Source of the DNA: Ailurus styani
Lineage: Eukaryota > Chordata > Mammalia > Carnivora > Ailuridae
DNA: 64,000 bases
Assembly (NCBI GenBank): GCA_002007465.1
Contig: LNAC01000001.1
Span: forward strand, 3,183,442-3,247,441
Direction of reading: 5' to 3'
In this document: piece after piece, positions 34,880 through 46,425 of the stretch
Layout of the letters: each line of letters begins with the position of its first letter
How positions within the stretch are numbered: position 1 is the first letter of the stretch
Program-made: the position numbers and the translations under genes
The notes under the pieces: model-generated
Database searches by the model: none
Seen by the model: the letters and a program-made list of their open reading frames with translations, nothing else
What the model was told of the DNA's origin: nothing

Positions 34880-36276
34880 GGTTGTGCCTTGGCTTATTTA
34901 TGTATACTCTTTGCTTTTCACAAACAACGCTTCTATGAACATTTGTGCACGTGTGTTTTGGTGCACATGCGTAAGCATTTCTCTTGGGAATATACCAAAA
35001 TGAAATGGTTTGGCCATGTGGGTGCATGGATGTAATTGGTAGGTAATGCCAAAGAGTTTTTCAGAGTGACCGAATCAGTGGACTCTCCTGTCTCCAACAT
35101 GTCAGAGTTCTGGTTGCTCCATATTCTTACCAACATTTGGTGCTGTTGGTCTTTTAAAGTTCAGGCATTCTGGTGGGTGTGTAGTCCTTTTATAGGGTTT
35201 CTTTCTGCATGTCCATTATCTCTGATGAGAATGAGAACCCTCTCCTGTACTTATTGGCTACTTGGATATAGTCTTTTATATAATGCCCCTTTACGTTTTT
35301 TTTTTTTTTGCTCATTTTTCTCTTTTTCTTTCTGATTCATAGGGATTATTTATATAGTCTAGATAAAAACCCTTGTCAATTCTAAGTGTTGCAGGCCTCC
35401 ATGACTTGCTTTTCTGTTCTCTTAATGATGTTTTGATGCCTAAAAATCTGTCATTATAATTAGTTCCAATGTATCTCTTAGTCTTTTAGTTTAGGTAGAG
35501 AGCTTTCTTTCTAAATCCTGTTTAAAAAGTTGTTTTCTCTGGCAAATTCACTGAGAAATTCTCTTGTGTTATTTTCTAGATGTTTCATTGTTTATGCCTG
35601 CAACTTATTTGAGAATCAGGCATATGGGAGTTTATCATATGTATTTCTCTAGTTGTGTTTGGAAATATTCATGATAAAAATTATGAAAGGATGATATTTG
35701 CTTGGGCTTTTCATGGTCTTCAACCACATGTTTGTAAATAGTGAATCTGTGTTGAATTTTTGTCAGATTTGTATGCTTCAATTGGTAGAATCATATGATT
35801 TTGTCTTATAATTTATGTGAAGAATGTTATTAATAGATTTTACTTTATTTTTTCTTTATGCTATGTTAGTCACCATACAATACTCATTAGTTTTTGATGT
35901 AGTGTTTCATGATTCATTGTTTGCATTTAAATTAATAGATTCAAAAATTTATTATCCCTATTGTTTTGGACTCACCTAACTTAAGCATGATAAAATTTCT
36001 CTTTTAATGGATTTGATGGGCTAATATTTTTTTTGTGTTTGTTTACTTATGTTCATGACGGAGATTGGTCTAATATTTTCTTTTTTTTGTGTTGTCCTGG
36101 TTCAGGCAACTTTTGATGTTGAGGCTCTTACTGGTCTTGTGGAATGAGTCAAAGAGACCTAACTCACTCCATGGAATAGTTTCTATAAGGTCAGAATGAT
36201 CTCTTCCTTGGCAGTTTGATAAAATTCACTAGAAAACCACTTGGGTCTGGTGTTTTCTTTCTCTGGAATATTTTAT
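34880..36276 (-). mobile_element. L1M 3' UTR and ORF2 remnant, antisense (part 1)
   Basis: It starts again with GGCTTATTTATGTATACTC, CTTCTATGAACATTTGTGC and TTTCTCTTGGGAATATACC, then CATTCTGGTGGGTGTGTAG. From about 35700 it enters ORF2 antisense (GTGTTGAATTTTTGTCAG, GAGATTGGTCTAATATTTTC, AATTCACTAGAAAACCAC). It is interrupted by a SINE at 36277-36485 and continues beyond it. Many frameshifts; no usable protein. Confidence 0.8.
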
Positions 36277-36500
36277 TTTTTATTTTTATTTTTATTTTTT
36301 TTTTAAGATTTTATTTATTCATTTGACACAGAGAGAGAGATTACAAGTAGGCAGAGAGAGGAGAGAGGAGGAAGCAGGCTCCCTGCTGAGCAGAGAGCCC
36401 GATGTGGGCCTCGATCCCAGGACCCTGGGATCATGACCTGAGCCGAAGGCAGCGGCTTTAACCCACTGAGCCACCCAGGCGCCCACTCTGGAATATTTTA
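36262..36500 (-). mobile_element. CAN-SINE inserted in L1, antisense
   Basis: Mustelid-type SINE at 36277-36485 with AAGATTTTATTTATTCATTT, ATTACAAGTAGGCAGAGAG and CTGAGCCACCCAGGCGCCC. It interrupts the L1 ORF2 remnant and is bracketed by TCTGGAATATTTTA at 36262-36275 and 36487-36500. Low divergence marks it as much younger than the L1. Confidence 0.95.
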
Positions 36501-36680
36501 AAACAGACATTTAATCTTTAGAAGTCAAAGAACATTGTCTACTCTTGAATCAGCTTTGCTTAGGAATTTTTTTCTAGAAATATTCTCACTTTATTTAAAC
36601 TTTTAGGTTTAGTGACATAAATCTGTTCAGGGCGTTATAAATCTGTTTTTTTGTTTGTTTGTTTGTGGGTTTTTTGTTTT
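36501..36680 (-). mobile_element. L1M ORF2 remnant, antisense (part 2)
   Basis: The L1 ORF2 antisense text resumes after the SINE (GGAATTTTTTTCTAGAAATATTC, GTGACATAAATCTG) and runs to the T-rich end of the next SINE. Part of the same decayed element as 34880-36276. Confidence 0.65.
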
Positions 36681-37000
36681 TTGTTTTTTTTTTTTGAGGA
36701 AGGAGGAAGGATGGAGGGAGAGGGTAAGCAAACTCCTTGCTGAGATCCCAGGACCCTCAGATCATGACCTGAGCTGAAATAGAGTCAGATTCTTGGGACA
36801 CCTGGGTGGCTCAGTAAGTTAAGTGTCTGCCTTTGGCTCAGGTCATGATCCCAGGGTCCTGGGATTGAGCTCTGCATTGGGCTCCCTGCTCAGTGGGGAG
36901 TATGCTTCTCCCTCTCCTTCTGGGCTCTCTCTAACAAATAAATAAAATCTTTAAAAAAGAAGAGTCAGATGTTTAACCAACTGCACCACCCAGACACTCC
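36681..37000 (-). mobile_element. Old CAN-SINE, antisense, host of a nested SINE
   Basis: The left part (36690-36790: T run, GGAGGAAGGATGGAGGGAGAG, CCCTCAGATCATGACCTGAGC) and right part (36961-37000: GTTTAACCAACTGCACCACCCAGACACTCC) belong to one old minus-strand SINE. A plus-strand SINE splits it. Its divergence makes it older than both neighbours. Confidence 0.85.
36781..36970 (+). mobile_element. CAN-SINE nested inside an older SINE
   Basis: Plus-strand SINE (about 36791-36960) with GGGACACCTGGGTGGCTCAG, GGTCATGATCCCAGGGTCC and AAATAAATAAAATCTTTAAA. The target duplication AGAGTCAGAT is at 36781-36790 and 36961-36970. It lies within the reverse-oriented older copy, giving a clear relative age. 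Confidence 0.93.
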
Positions 37001-37051
37001 AAGGGCATTTTATTTATTTAATTATTTATTAAAGCTTTTATTTATTTATTT

Positions 37052-37101
<50 letters not shown>

Positions 37102-37263
37102 ACAAGTAGGCAGAGAGGCACGCAGAGGGAGAGGGGGAAGCAGGCTTCCTGCTGAGCAGAGAGCCTGACTCGGGGCTCGATCCCAGGACCCTGAGATCAT
37201 GACCTGAGCCGAAGGCAGAGGCTTAACCTACTGAGCCACTCAGGTGCCCCTCCAAGGGCATTT
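36998..37263 (-). mobile_element. Young CAN-SINE with (GA)n, antisense
   Basis: SINE at 37011-37250 on the minus strand with an expanded (GA)n (about 37054-37098), ATCACAAGTAGGCAGAGAGG and CTGAGCCACTCAGGTGCCCC. An exact 13-bp duplication TCCAAGGGCATTT lies at 36998-37010 and 37251-37263. It inserted at the very end of the older SINE. Confidence 0.96.
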
Positions 37264-39100
37264 AAAAAGTATCTTCTAAACATTTTCTGGATCTACAGTT
37301 TACTTCATTCTATTTCTAATATTATTTGCATTTTTTTTAGGAAAAATCTCTCCAGAGATTTCTCTTATTTTGTTCACTTTTCAAAGAACTGGCTTTGACC
37401 ATCTTCCCTCTTTTATCTTTTTCTCTCTTTTCTTCTCCACATTCCTATACACATGGCCATCTTTTCTTGTTTTCTCACGTGAGAACGAAGGTCTGTGTAT
37501 CTCCCATACTTACTGCTTCTTGTGTGCCACCCATGCTTTCATACGAAACATTGACAAGACGATGTCGTCATGGTTTGAGCATTTATATTATGACTTTTTC
37601 TTTGAGCAGTGAGTCATTTATAAGTATTGAAGAATTTTTTAAAACATAAGGTTTCTAGTCTTTTCTAGTTATTGGCTTATATCTCAATGCTTTGTGAAGA
37701 GCATGTGTATGGTTTTTATGAAACCGATTTTTAAGATTTTTTGGAATTTGATTAACGGCCCAGGACATGGGCTAATTTTGTAAAAGTCTTGCTTATGTTT
37801 GAGAAGATCTGATTTCCAGGTGTGGTGTTTTATATATGTAAACAATCAAATTTATTAATTGGGATTTTCAGTCTTCTTCATCTTTACTAATGTTTTGGCT
37901 CTTTCACCTAGAAGTATGTTAGAATCTCTCTCTATGAGGATGGATGTGAACATTTCTACCAGTAGACCTGTGAATGAGTTTTGTTGAATTTTGGTGATGT
38001 TACTTTATATTATTCATAGAATTTTAGAATATTTTTATCTTCCTGGTAAATAGAACATTTGTTAGTATACAGCGTATCTCTCCTTTCTCTCCCTAACATT
38101 GCTATTTATAGTAAAGTGTATTTCCTACTTATGTCTTTCATCATTTGCTTCTGAAGCTGTTGATATTCTCATGCTTTGTAAATACCTCTTATAAGAGGAT
38201 CAATATCTAGATTTTAAAAATTTCTGCATTTTAATTGGGAATTTAGCCAAAGAACTAACTTACTTTCTATTTATATCATTTTAATGCCTTTTTTTTCTTT
38301 TTTGCTATTAAAAGCTGGTTTAGTTTCTTTTTGTTGTACTTTTAATTTTGTTTTCTTATTCTATTTTCCCATCTCCACTGGCACTAAAGTTTTACACTTT
38401 AATTTTTTTCTTGTTAATTGCTACCTAAAAATTTATTATGCATACTAAGCTTAAGAAAATCTAAGGATGATCTTTCAAATCTTTTCTGGAACAATACAAA
38501 TATCCAAGAACAAACTTTAATGACCCCTTTTGACTTACATATTATCAGTTTAAAGTGTTTTAATTCCTTATTTATCCCCACAAATTAGACATCGTAATGA
38601 TTATTACTTCACATAATACTTGCTTCGATTTTCCTTCTGTTTGCTTTTCATTCTTTGTTGCATCTCGCAGTTCCTTCTAAAATATTTTTCTTTCTTACTG
38701 TGTTTTGTAAACTGAAAATATGTTTATTCCATTCTCATGCCCAGAAGGGAGTTTTTGTGAGTACATACATCTGGCTCACTTAGCACCTTAGAGGTACTCA
38801 TCCATGGGCCTGGTGGCTTTCGGTGCGGCTTCTGAGAAGTCCGTGGTCAGCCCGACCGCTGTCCCTTTGTGGGCGATTTGCTTGTGTCTCCCATTGCTTG
38901 AAGAACTTCTGTGTGTTCAGATCTTGTGCTCCTCTCATGTTGCCTCTCCCACATGGTGTCTCATTTCCTTGTATGTATGGAGCAGCTTTGACAGTAAACT
39001 CATATTCGAGAGATGTTCACTGAAAATCCTGGTAGCCTATTTGAGGCTAGTTTTCCCCTTTGGAGATTTTCATTTGGTTTTGCTTTCATTGGGAGCCAGG
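37264..39100 (-). mobile_element. L1M ORF2 remnant, antisense (part 3)
   Basis: The L1 text continues: TTTCAAAGAACTGGCTTTGACC, GATTAACGGCCCAGGACATGG, GGTAAATAGAACATTTG. From about 38700 it passes into a more 5'-like or subfamily-specific part with CTTCTGAGAAGTCCGTGGTC. It is strongly diverged with stops in all frames. The right boundary is soft. Confidence 0.65.
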
Positions 39101-39990
39101 AGTCGCCATTGACTTGGACCAATTTTAGACTGATTCTGGAGTCTCAGTCTGAATCTGGGCATGCTGGTTTCTGCCCTTCGTCCTGCCTGTGGTCCAAAGT
39201 TTGCTCCCGAAGGTGCAGTGCTGACATTAGCGGGCTGAGCCCCTCACTGGCCTGGCATGCACATTTCCTATTTGTTTCCCACCTCTGGCTTTCACTGCTC
39301 TGATTGCAGCTCATGCTTGGGGGCATTTCCTACTTTATTTACTTTGTGTGAGCCTACAATTCATTTGCAGTTATCTTTGATGGAGGATATAGCTGCATTG
39401 AGTGGAAGGTTCTTCTGTGTAACTGGTCCACTTCACTGGCGAAAACGGAAGCCTCATGGCCCCTCCGCGTGTTCACTTCCGCTCTAATCTGACATCATTT
39501 TACCTACTGTGTGTGTGGCAGGTGGCTTTTTGCACAGCTGAGAAGTACCATCTCCCATTATTTACTTATTAACTAAGAGAGAAGTCGAATGGTCAATATT
39601 TTCATATAGAAATTTGGAAAACCTTTCCTGCTCCAGGGAATTTTTCAGACTCCTGAGGCAGTTGCCTTATTGGATCCCTCTCTCCTAATTTCCACGAGAT
39701 TTGCAGAGATTTTGGTAACTTCTCCATACATATTTGCTGTTTGGCTGAGTCCAATATTCTACTTTGTCTCCTAATCAGGATGGCTGGTATATTTACCTCT
39801 GTTTTCCAAAGAAAAGCAGAAATTGAACATTTCTGAATTATGCAGGCTGGGGATTTCGATATGCACAGGAAAGTTATGCTGGAATGAGGATCTGAAATGA
39901 TGATATGAAAGGAAAAAATGGCTTATTAAACTACACGGATTCCTTTTTATTTTCATTTTGTTAAATTCGGAAGGAATTCGATTCTGTCAT
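39101..39990. other. Unresolved sequence right of the L1
   Basis: No gene recognised. It may include further decayed LINE sequence. Open frames of up to 102 codons at 38800-39490 follow the L1 orientation or overlap it and are not argued as genes. Confidence 0.3.
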
Positions 39991-39994
39991 AAGA

Positions 39995-40570
39995 AATCGT
40001 GGTTAACGTGGGTTCCACCACTCCAGCTGTTCTCCTGAGCATTAACAGACTCGAGGAAGGTATGGGCAGTGGACTCCGGGGCGGCCCTTGCCTCCAGGTG
40101 CCCACCCCCTCAGCGGATTCCCTCCTCCAGAGTATAGGTGGGACCTGCGTGTGCTTCTGCCCAGAAGCATACAGTAAATGTGGTCACGTGCCCGTGCCCT
40201 CATTACACATGGCTGTGACATCTGCCTGGCCGAGAGACTCTTTTCCTTGCTGGCTTCGAAGAAGCAAGTTGCCATATTGTGAAAACCATCTGGAGAGGGC
40301 CACACGGCAAAGACCTGAGCGCAGTTCCTGGTCAACAGTCAGCAAGAAACCAGGGTCCTTGTTCCTTCAGCCACAAGAAAATGAATGCTTCCTGCAACCA
40401 CGAGATGTCAAAAGGGGACCGTTTCCCAGCTGAGCCCCTGAATGAGACCCCAGACCTGGCCAATACCTTGACCACACCCCCTAGCGCACCCAGGCAGCTA
40501 AGCTCCGCTCACGGAAACTGTGAGAGAATGAGTAGACATTATGTTACACAGCAATAGATAACTAGTAACA
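39995..40570 (+). mobile_element. MLT1-like LTR (ERVL-MaLR), long form
   Basis: Plus-strand landmarks are GTGGTCACGTGCCCGTGCCC, GAAGCAAGTTGCCATATTG, CATCTGGAGAGGGCCACACGG, TGAATGAGACCCCAGACC and the end CACGGAAACTGTGAGAGAATG followed by CAGCAATAGATAACTAG. The order and end fit an MLT1-type LTR of nearly 600 bases. The 144-codon frame inside is not a gene. Confidence 0.65.
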
Positions 40571-43235
40571 GATAACAGAAGAGCTTTTAGAATCTCCTCT
40601 TCAAGAGAATCTGCCAATATTTTTTCAAGTAGTGTAGATAGTAGAGGCAAACAGTAGTTCTTTCTTTATCTTTTGGCTGTAGACTCTGGGTTGGAATTGT
40701 GTGGCTATCAAATTATAGAGGGTTTGGAAAAATTGAAAGGCACACTTGGAATGTGAGCTGTGCATTTTGGCAGAATGCTGGCCAGTGCCGAGTGAGTTCT
40801 GCCGTTTGCATCCAGAACGAGTCACATATGCTGAGCAGAGAAAGGCAGCCATGGACGCCCCCCCGCTGGGGAAGCTCAGTGATGGACATGACCTTCACGT
40901 GCTGATGTAGCTGCTGAAATCACGGCTCTTCATGTCCCAGCTCTGTTAGAGGGAATAAAACATCTGTCCACGTCGGAGACAGATAAGATCTAGAAAATAA
41001 AGATATCTGAAGATACCATGCACAAAACACCTTTCCACCTGCTTGCTTAATACAATGTGGTCATTATGGCAATAAATGTCTCTAATAACGTTTGAAAATG
41101 GATTGTTTGCTTTGCTGCTTGTATGAACTCTCATTTCTCTTTTTATGATATTGAAGCTGACATTTGCTTACCCTTTATCAGTGGAATATTCAATCAAGTC
41201 CAATCTGTAAGAAGCAAGAGAAATTTTTTATTTTATTTAAAACCTGTCCCCCATGTGAAGACCCGGGGACTGGGCCAGGACCACAGGACAAGTGTGGCTG
41301 TTAGGGTTCCAAACGCCGGCCTGGAGGGGGTCTTTGAAAGAAGGGTACCTTGAGTGGGTGGCCGGCGTCTGGGCTTGGTGATGCTGAGGAGCTCTGGAGG
41401 TTTAAGTCAATGCCTGTCACATTGGTTCTGGACCTGATGGCAAACTGAGCAGGACCGGCTTCATTCCTGAAGTTGCCTGTCTCGAAGGTGTGTGCCTTTG
41501 GTCTTGACGTGAAACGGGTTCTCGTTATTCTCCTATTGCAAAACCTTCCATGACTCCCCAGGGTCCATGGTGTCATTTCCCCTGAGTTGTGGGTGTCAGC
41601 TGGAGGTCAAACACCACAACGAAACACAAGCCACAGGGTCAACTCACGGAGAGGTCTTCCTTCTCCCCACATCACCACGGTGCTGTTTCCACGAGCTCAC
41701 ACAAGAAAGCTCAGATAAATCAACAAGGCCAACAGACTCACAAGAGGAGCCTGTGTCCCTGGCCTCAAATCTTCCCGGTCCTTAGGTCACTGTCCCAAAT
41801 CACACCTGACCACACAGACGCGTGGTAAGTGGCCGCCACAGTGAGGACGTCTCCAGTCTTGACACTGGGCTTCCCCGAGCACTGCCGTTCACCCCCCCCC
41901 TTGCTGCTTCTCCTTGGCTGGGGCAAGCTCTGCACTCCGAACTACCCCCGGGGGCCCCGTGCTGGCTGCGAGGCCGGAGGAAGGTCAGATCTGGGAGCTG
42001 GCTGCGCTTCCCGGCCATCCAGACTGGTGATTGCCAAACTCCACCTGCAGCCAGAGAAGCTTTGCTCCGGTGAACCCTGAGATGAGGCCCAGTGTGGAAA
42101 ATGGATGGGGGGGGGATGTTTTGAGGGGGAGGCTGACACCTGGAGCCTCCGCCCTTGGCCTACGGGTCCCCCTGCCACACCCCAAAGGCGGAGCCGTGGA
42201 ACCCCCGTGGAACCCCTGGGGCTCCAGGGATCTTGCTTAAAGCTGCGGTTGGGTCCCTTCGCAGGAATGCCCACTGCGCGGCTCACAGCGGGTGGTGTAC
42301 CCCCTTCCATGCCTCGTCTCTAGGCCTGGGGCTTCTCAGCCTTGCGGGGCAGTGCTCCACGTCAGAAAAGTCCTCTCTGGAGGCTCGGCCCACCGGCCTC
42401 TTCGGGGTGTTTGGCCAGCACAGATCTGTCTCCCCCTCCATACGGAGACTATGATCATGACCTTCTTCCCTACATCTTGGCTTTACATTCACCAACCCGT
42501 TTCACGAGCTGGTCCTCAGACGTCTGGAGCTCTAGCCCCTCCATCGGCTTGGATCCCTGCCTTGGAATCCCATCCCCGGTGGTGATTTTTCCCTGAAAGT
42601 GCACGTTATGGGACCCCCTACTCCAGTGTCAACAGCCCTCCATCTGGAAGCTGGATGTAGCCGGACGGTCCGCTGGCTTTTCTGCTGCCGTGTCGCACCG
42701 CGGTCATGAATTCTTCCTGCTTTTTCATGCAAACATTTGTAAACCCACATCCCTCCCATCTTGTGCTTGTATAATCGATTTTTTAAAACCTAAATACAGA
42801 AACTTCCATGCATCCCTGTTGCATTTTACGTGGTCTCATGTCATTCAACCTGGCTTACTCTTCCTGAGCCCAGCTCAGCTCTTCCTGAGCTGTTATCAAG
42901 CACGATTGCACAACTTGCCTTCCCGTGTTGTTTGGCCTACAAATTTGATATCTCAAGCGTCTGGGCAACGATGCTCTAGGTCAGGTCAAGTGCAATGCTG
43001 TACAGCTGCCGCTGCACCAAAAATTTCTTCTAGGCAGATACGAACTCATTGATCAGCACCGCTCTACTCTGCTGTGTACCAGCTCATGTTTCTCCATCTT
43101 GTTCAGAGAGATACACAGCAAGAGGGTCTCATTCGAATCCTTAACACAAGGAAGGCCACGAGGTAAGGGGAGCACGTACAATAATTCCAACTTTGTTAAT
43201 GAGGGTGCAGAAGACATTGGCTTTGCACCCAGAAT
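40571..43235. other. Unannotated, GC-variable sequence
   Basis: No gene supported. The part 40600-41200 is AT-rich and repeat-free. The part 41300-42700 is GC-rich with a C run (41889-41899) and a G run (42106-42113), and overlapping frames on both strands up to 122 codons that match nothing. The interval 42700-42960 could be an old repeat I cannot name. Confidence 0.35.
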
Positions 43236-43335
43236 TCCATCTGTTTGAACTTGGGTAAACTGCTTACTTATCTTCTCTGACTTTGTTTCCTCACCTGTAA
43301 AATGGGATAATAATTGCCTCATGTTTTCTCTGTGC
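43236..43335 (+). repeat. MIR SINE
   Basis: GAACTTGGGTAAACTGCTTAC, GACTTTGTTTCCTCACCTG and TAAAATGGGATAATAATTGCC keep the MIR core and 3' text in plus orientation with little interruption. Confidence 0.85.
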
Positions 43336-43604
43336 TTGGCCATGTAAGCAGAGTAAAATCCTCCCAGTCTCCCATGGGCCTGTGAGAGGGAGCACAACCA
43401 TACCCACTTTGAGCCAAAGCCCACATCTCAAGGATGCTCCCGGGGTTCTTCTTTGCCCACCTGACTTGGGGTACCTTGGTCCAATCTCCCAGGCTACCAG
43501 GTACCCTGGCTTGGTCCTCTATTTCTCTTGTCTGATAACCTACTTGTATTCTCATCTCTGGAATATGGTCATCATTATACCCTCAGTTCTACCACCATTG
43601 GTTG

Positions 43605-43768
43605 CAAGGTCAAGATCTTAGCTTTTCTGAGTCTTGATGTTCACATCAGTAAAACAAAGATAATGCCTGTCTGATAAAATGGCATCTGCAGGAAGGGGTG
43701 TAGTGGGTAAGAATCTTGGAGCTTCACCTCACCTGGTCCTTCGTAGAGGCTCAGCACATGCTAATTCT
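43605..43768 (+). repeat. MIR SINE, diverged
   Basis: TTTCTGAGTCTTGATGTTCAC, CAGTAAAACAAAGATAATGCC and GAGGCTCAGCACATGC follow the MIR 3' half. This is the second MIR in the same orientation within 400 bases. Confidence 0.55.
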
Positions 43769-44660
43769 CTTCCCCTCTCCTTAGTCCTGAACAAGTTGGC
43801 ACTCGCCTAGGTCCCCGGAGAACCATAGTGGAGCTGGCATTTGGAGTGCACCCCAAGCCTCCTGGTACCCTCCAGACACAAGTGTTCTCTTCCAAATCAA
43901 GATCATTTAGGGTTATGCCATTGCCTTCTCGTTCAGAACAGAAAGCAAGGAGCACGGGTGCTGGTGTTGGGTTGCTGGTGCACTCACTCCGAGATCCCAT
44001 GAAGGCTGTGGGGAACCCTGCTTGCCCCTCTACTGTGAGCTCCCGGATTAGGCTTCCCCAGCGGGCTAGGGATTTATCCTGGCAGCAAGATTCAGTTTAT
44101 CAGCCCAGAGCTTTCGGGATTGGTTCTTTCTTCTTTAGGAAAGGAGGCATTTCCCTCTGTTTGGGGCACATTTCTTACTCTCCATTATTTCTCAAAGTGC
44201 ACCCGTGGCAGCTCTGGGATCCTACCGGCAATTTCTTCCAATGCTGGGTGAGGCAAATCCAGACTCACAGCAGGTGAAGAGGCTTTTCCTTACCTTCCCT
44301 GTCCTTCCTGTCTCAGTGGGGGCGCTGACCGCCACAGGGCGGTGTTGCACGTCAGCTCTCGGTGCAGTCCTTGCAAGGGATGTCGGGGAGGACTTTCAAG
44401 TCCTGAAGTGTCTCGATAAATCACGCTCCTGCTCCCCAGCTTTGCCCTCTGCATCGTGATGGTCCCTTCACCCTCCATCCAAGCAGGGAGAGTGCAGGGA
44501 GACCCGTGAGCCCTTATTCCAGGCTCCACAACCCTCACCAGGGGATCTGAGTTCCCGTGGGGTAACCCTTCCAGGTCCTCATGCAGCCCTGCCGGGCCCA
44601 AAGACCAAAGCCAAGTATGGCTTTGAGGGCAATGACAAGGCCAGAGCACCCTGGACGTTA
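43769..44660. other. Unannotated sequence
   Basis: No gene or repeat recognised. A 149-codon plus frame (43828-44277) shows no domain. Confidence 0.4.
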
Positions 44661-44765
44661 CAGCTGGACGTGTCCTTGGGGGTCACCAAGTCCAACCTTT
44701 TCATTTTTTGGACAGGTAAACAGGAGAGATCCAAATTCTTACCTTCAGTTGCCAGAAGACCTGGG
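44661..44765 (-). repeat. MIR-type SINE, antisense
   Basis: CTTGGGGGTCACCAAGTCCAACC followed by TTTTGGACAGGTAAACAGGAGA resembles the reverse complement of a MIR-type element ('...aggtcatctagtccaaccc...cagatgaggaaactgagg'). Confidence 0.55.
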
Positions 44766-44929
44766 ACAGAGCCATCTGTCACCTCCCATGCCGTGTTCTC
44801 CATGCAGCATTTTGCTGTCTCTCATGCAGCCTGGTCCAGGACATAGGTAGTCGTTCGTGATACTTAGTTCACAATAATCACATCCACAGAGGTAGTACTG
44901 ATCGATCATAATGACAAGGTGTGGGTAAA

Positions 44930-45390
44930 TGTTTAACTATCCCATGATTTTGTTTTTAATTTTTTAAAAAGATTTTATTTATTTATTTGACAGAGAAAGA
45001 TATCACAAGTAGGCAGAGAGGCAGGCAGAGAGAGAGGAGGAAGCAGGCTCCCCGCTGAGTAGGGAGTCCGATGCGGGCCTCGATCCCAGGACCCTGAGAT
45101 CATGACCTGAGCCGAAGGCAGAGGCTTTAACCCACTGAGCCACACAGGCGCCCTTTTAATTTTTTTTGTAACTGGAAGTTTGTCTTCTTTTACCAAAATC
45201 TACCCATTTCCTCCAACCCCCAGTCCCTGGTCACTCCCACTCTAGCCTGTCTCTATGGGCAGACTTTTTTAGAGTCCACATATGAGGGGAGATCATATAG
45301 TATTTGTCTCTCTCCGCCTGGCTTGTTTTACTTATTATGCCTTTGAGGTCCACACAAATGACAGAATGCACTTTCTCATGGCTGAGTCAC
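44930..45390 (-). mobile_element. L1 3' region, antisense, split by a SINE
   Basis: The right part (45154-45390) reads GAGTCCACATATGAGGGGAG, ATCATATAGTATTTGTCTC, CTCCGCCTGGCTTGTTTTAC and ATTATGCCTTTGAGGTCCAC, the reverse complement of an L1 3' UTR. The left part before 44965 is short. A SINE sits within it. Confidence 0.75.
44954..45165 (-). mobile_element. Mustelid-type CAN-SINE in L1, antisense
   Basis: SINE at 44966-45153 with AAAAAGATTTTATTTATTT, ATCACAAGTAGGCAGAGAGG and CTGAGCCACACAGGCGCCC. The target duplication TTTTAATTTTT flanks it at 44954-44965 and 45154-45165. It is one of the least diverged SINEs in the window. Confidence 0.94.
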
Positions 45391-45496
45391 ACATGCACAC
45401 ACACACATGCACACACTCACGCACACACATTCATACACATGCACACACGTGCGTGCACACACGTACATACACTCAAGCACACGCACGCACACATAT
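45391..45496. repeat. Imperfect (CA)n-rich repeat
   Basis: About 105 bases of CACACA, CATGCA and CACGCA mixtures interrupted by CTCACG and TTCATA. The frames here are His/Thr repeats and not genes. Confidence 0.9.
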
Positions 45497-45539
45497 TATA
45501 TGTTATATGTATAATCTTTGAGCCTGGGGCCGAAGCATC

Positions 45540-45900
45540 TCACCAGGTAGCTGGGCGGCCCGGGGAACCTTGGCTCCTCTTTCTGAGTCTCTTGTTTCCC
45601 CACCGAAAGGCTGAGGGTGACGCCGGTGTGCTGTCTGTGGGCGTGCGTCTCCCGGAGCCCCCTTCGAGGAAGTGTCTGCTGCCCAGGGATGTGGGGGTGC
45701 AGCCCCCGCCTCGGCTCCCGCGGAGCACAGCCCACGCCCCCCCCTCCCCCCAGCGAGCAGCACCCGGCGAGCCAGCGAGCGCGCCAGCGAGCGAGGCAGG
45801 TGCCAGGGTCGGGCTGGTTCCTGCTGACATGGGACAGCTCTGCGGGGCCACATTTGCTCCGGGGCCCTCGCTGGGATGATGCAGGCTTTTTCTAGCACGT
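45540..45900. promoter_or_regulatory. Candidate CpG cluster
   Basis: A GC-rich segment with dense CpG, including GCGAGCCAGCGAGCGCGCCA at 45769-45788, which is a short GCGAGC(CA) tandem pattern. It stands out against surroundings where CpG is depleted. It could be a small unmethylated CpG island or simply a GC-rich patch; no transcript can be assigned. The 261-codon minus frame (45503-46288) crosses it and is explained by low stop density. Confidence 0.3.
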
Positions 45901-46354
45901 TGCCCAATCCTGCTTCTGCTCCACTTCCTCGATGGGTGTTGGGGAATGAACACCCGCTTTCCACAGTCTGGCCAGCGCCACTGGCAGGAGCCGGTCCTTC
46001 CACAGGACCCACTCTGAGCACTGGTACTTGCCTCTCAGGATGGCTCTGAGGCTGCGCAAGCTGACGCTGTCGCTGGAGGGGGAATCCGCCGTGGAAGGCG
46101 AGCATCACCATGAGACTCCCTCTGTGGACGATGGAGCGGGGCGGCCAGGGCCACCCAGCAGGGGCCAGGCAGGCTGCCTGGGTTTCCTGCGGCAACAGGA
46201 CAGTGTCTTCACTGAGGTGGGAGGGCCCCAAGCTCCCCACCTGCAGCTCTGGCCCAGATGTGCAGAGAAATACCCAGTGCCCCTCCATTCATTTTTCCAG
46301 ACCCAGGAATGAGTTTCGTGTCCCCCTTAAGCAAGACATTCACCTACTTTTAAT
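45901..46354. other. Unannotated GC-rich sequence
   Basis: No gene or repeat recognised. Confidence 0.4.
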
Positions 46355-46425
46355 GCCAAACAATCCACCCCACAAGGGATAGGTACTGTCAGCCACCACC
46401 ATCCCGGCCAGACGACAGCCCTGGA
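46355..46425 (-). repeat. Possible MIR fragment, antisense
   Basis: CACAAGGGATAGGTACTGTCAG resembles the MIR core word 'ctatgaggtaggtactattat' in its region. Only about 70 bases; weak call. Confidence 0.3.

Noticed and set aside
33275..39100. Functional L1 ORF2 coding sequence
   Set aside because: Only the 3' end and diverged ORF2 text remain, with stops and shifts throughout and several SINE insertions.
45503..46288. Minus-strand open frame of 261 codons
   Set aside because: It lies in GC-rich DNA where stops are rare, frames on the other strand are open over the same bases, and the translation shows no domain, signal peptide or repeat typical of a protein family.
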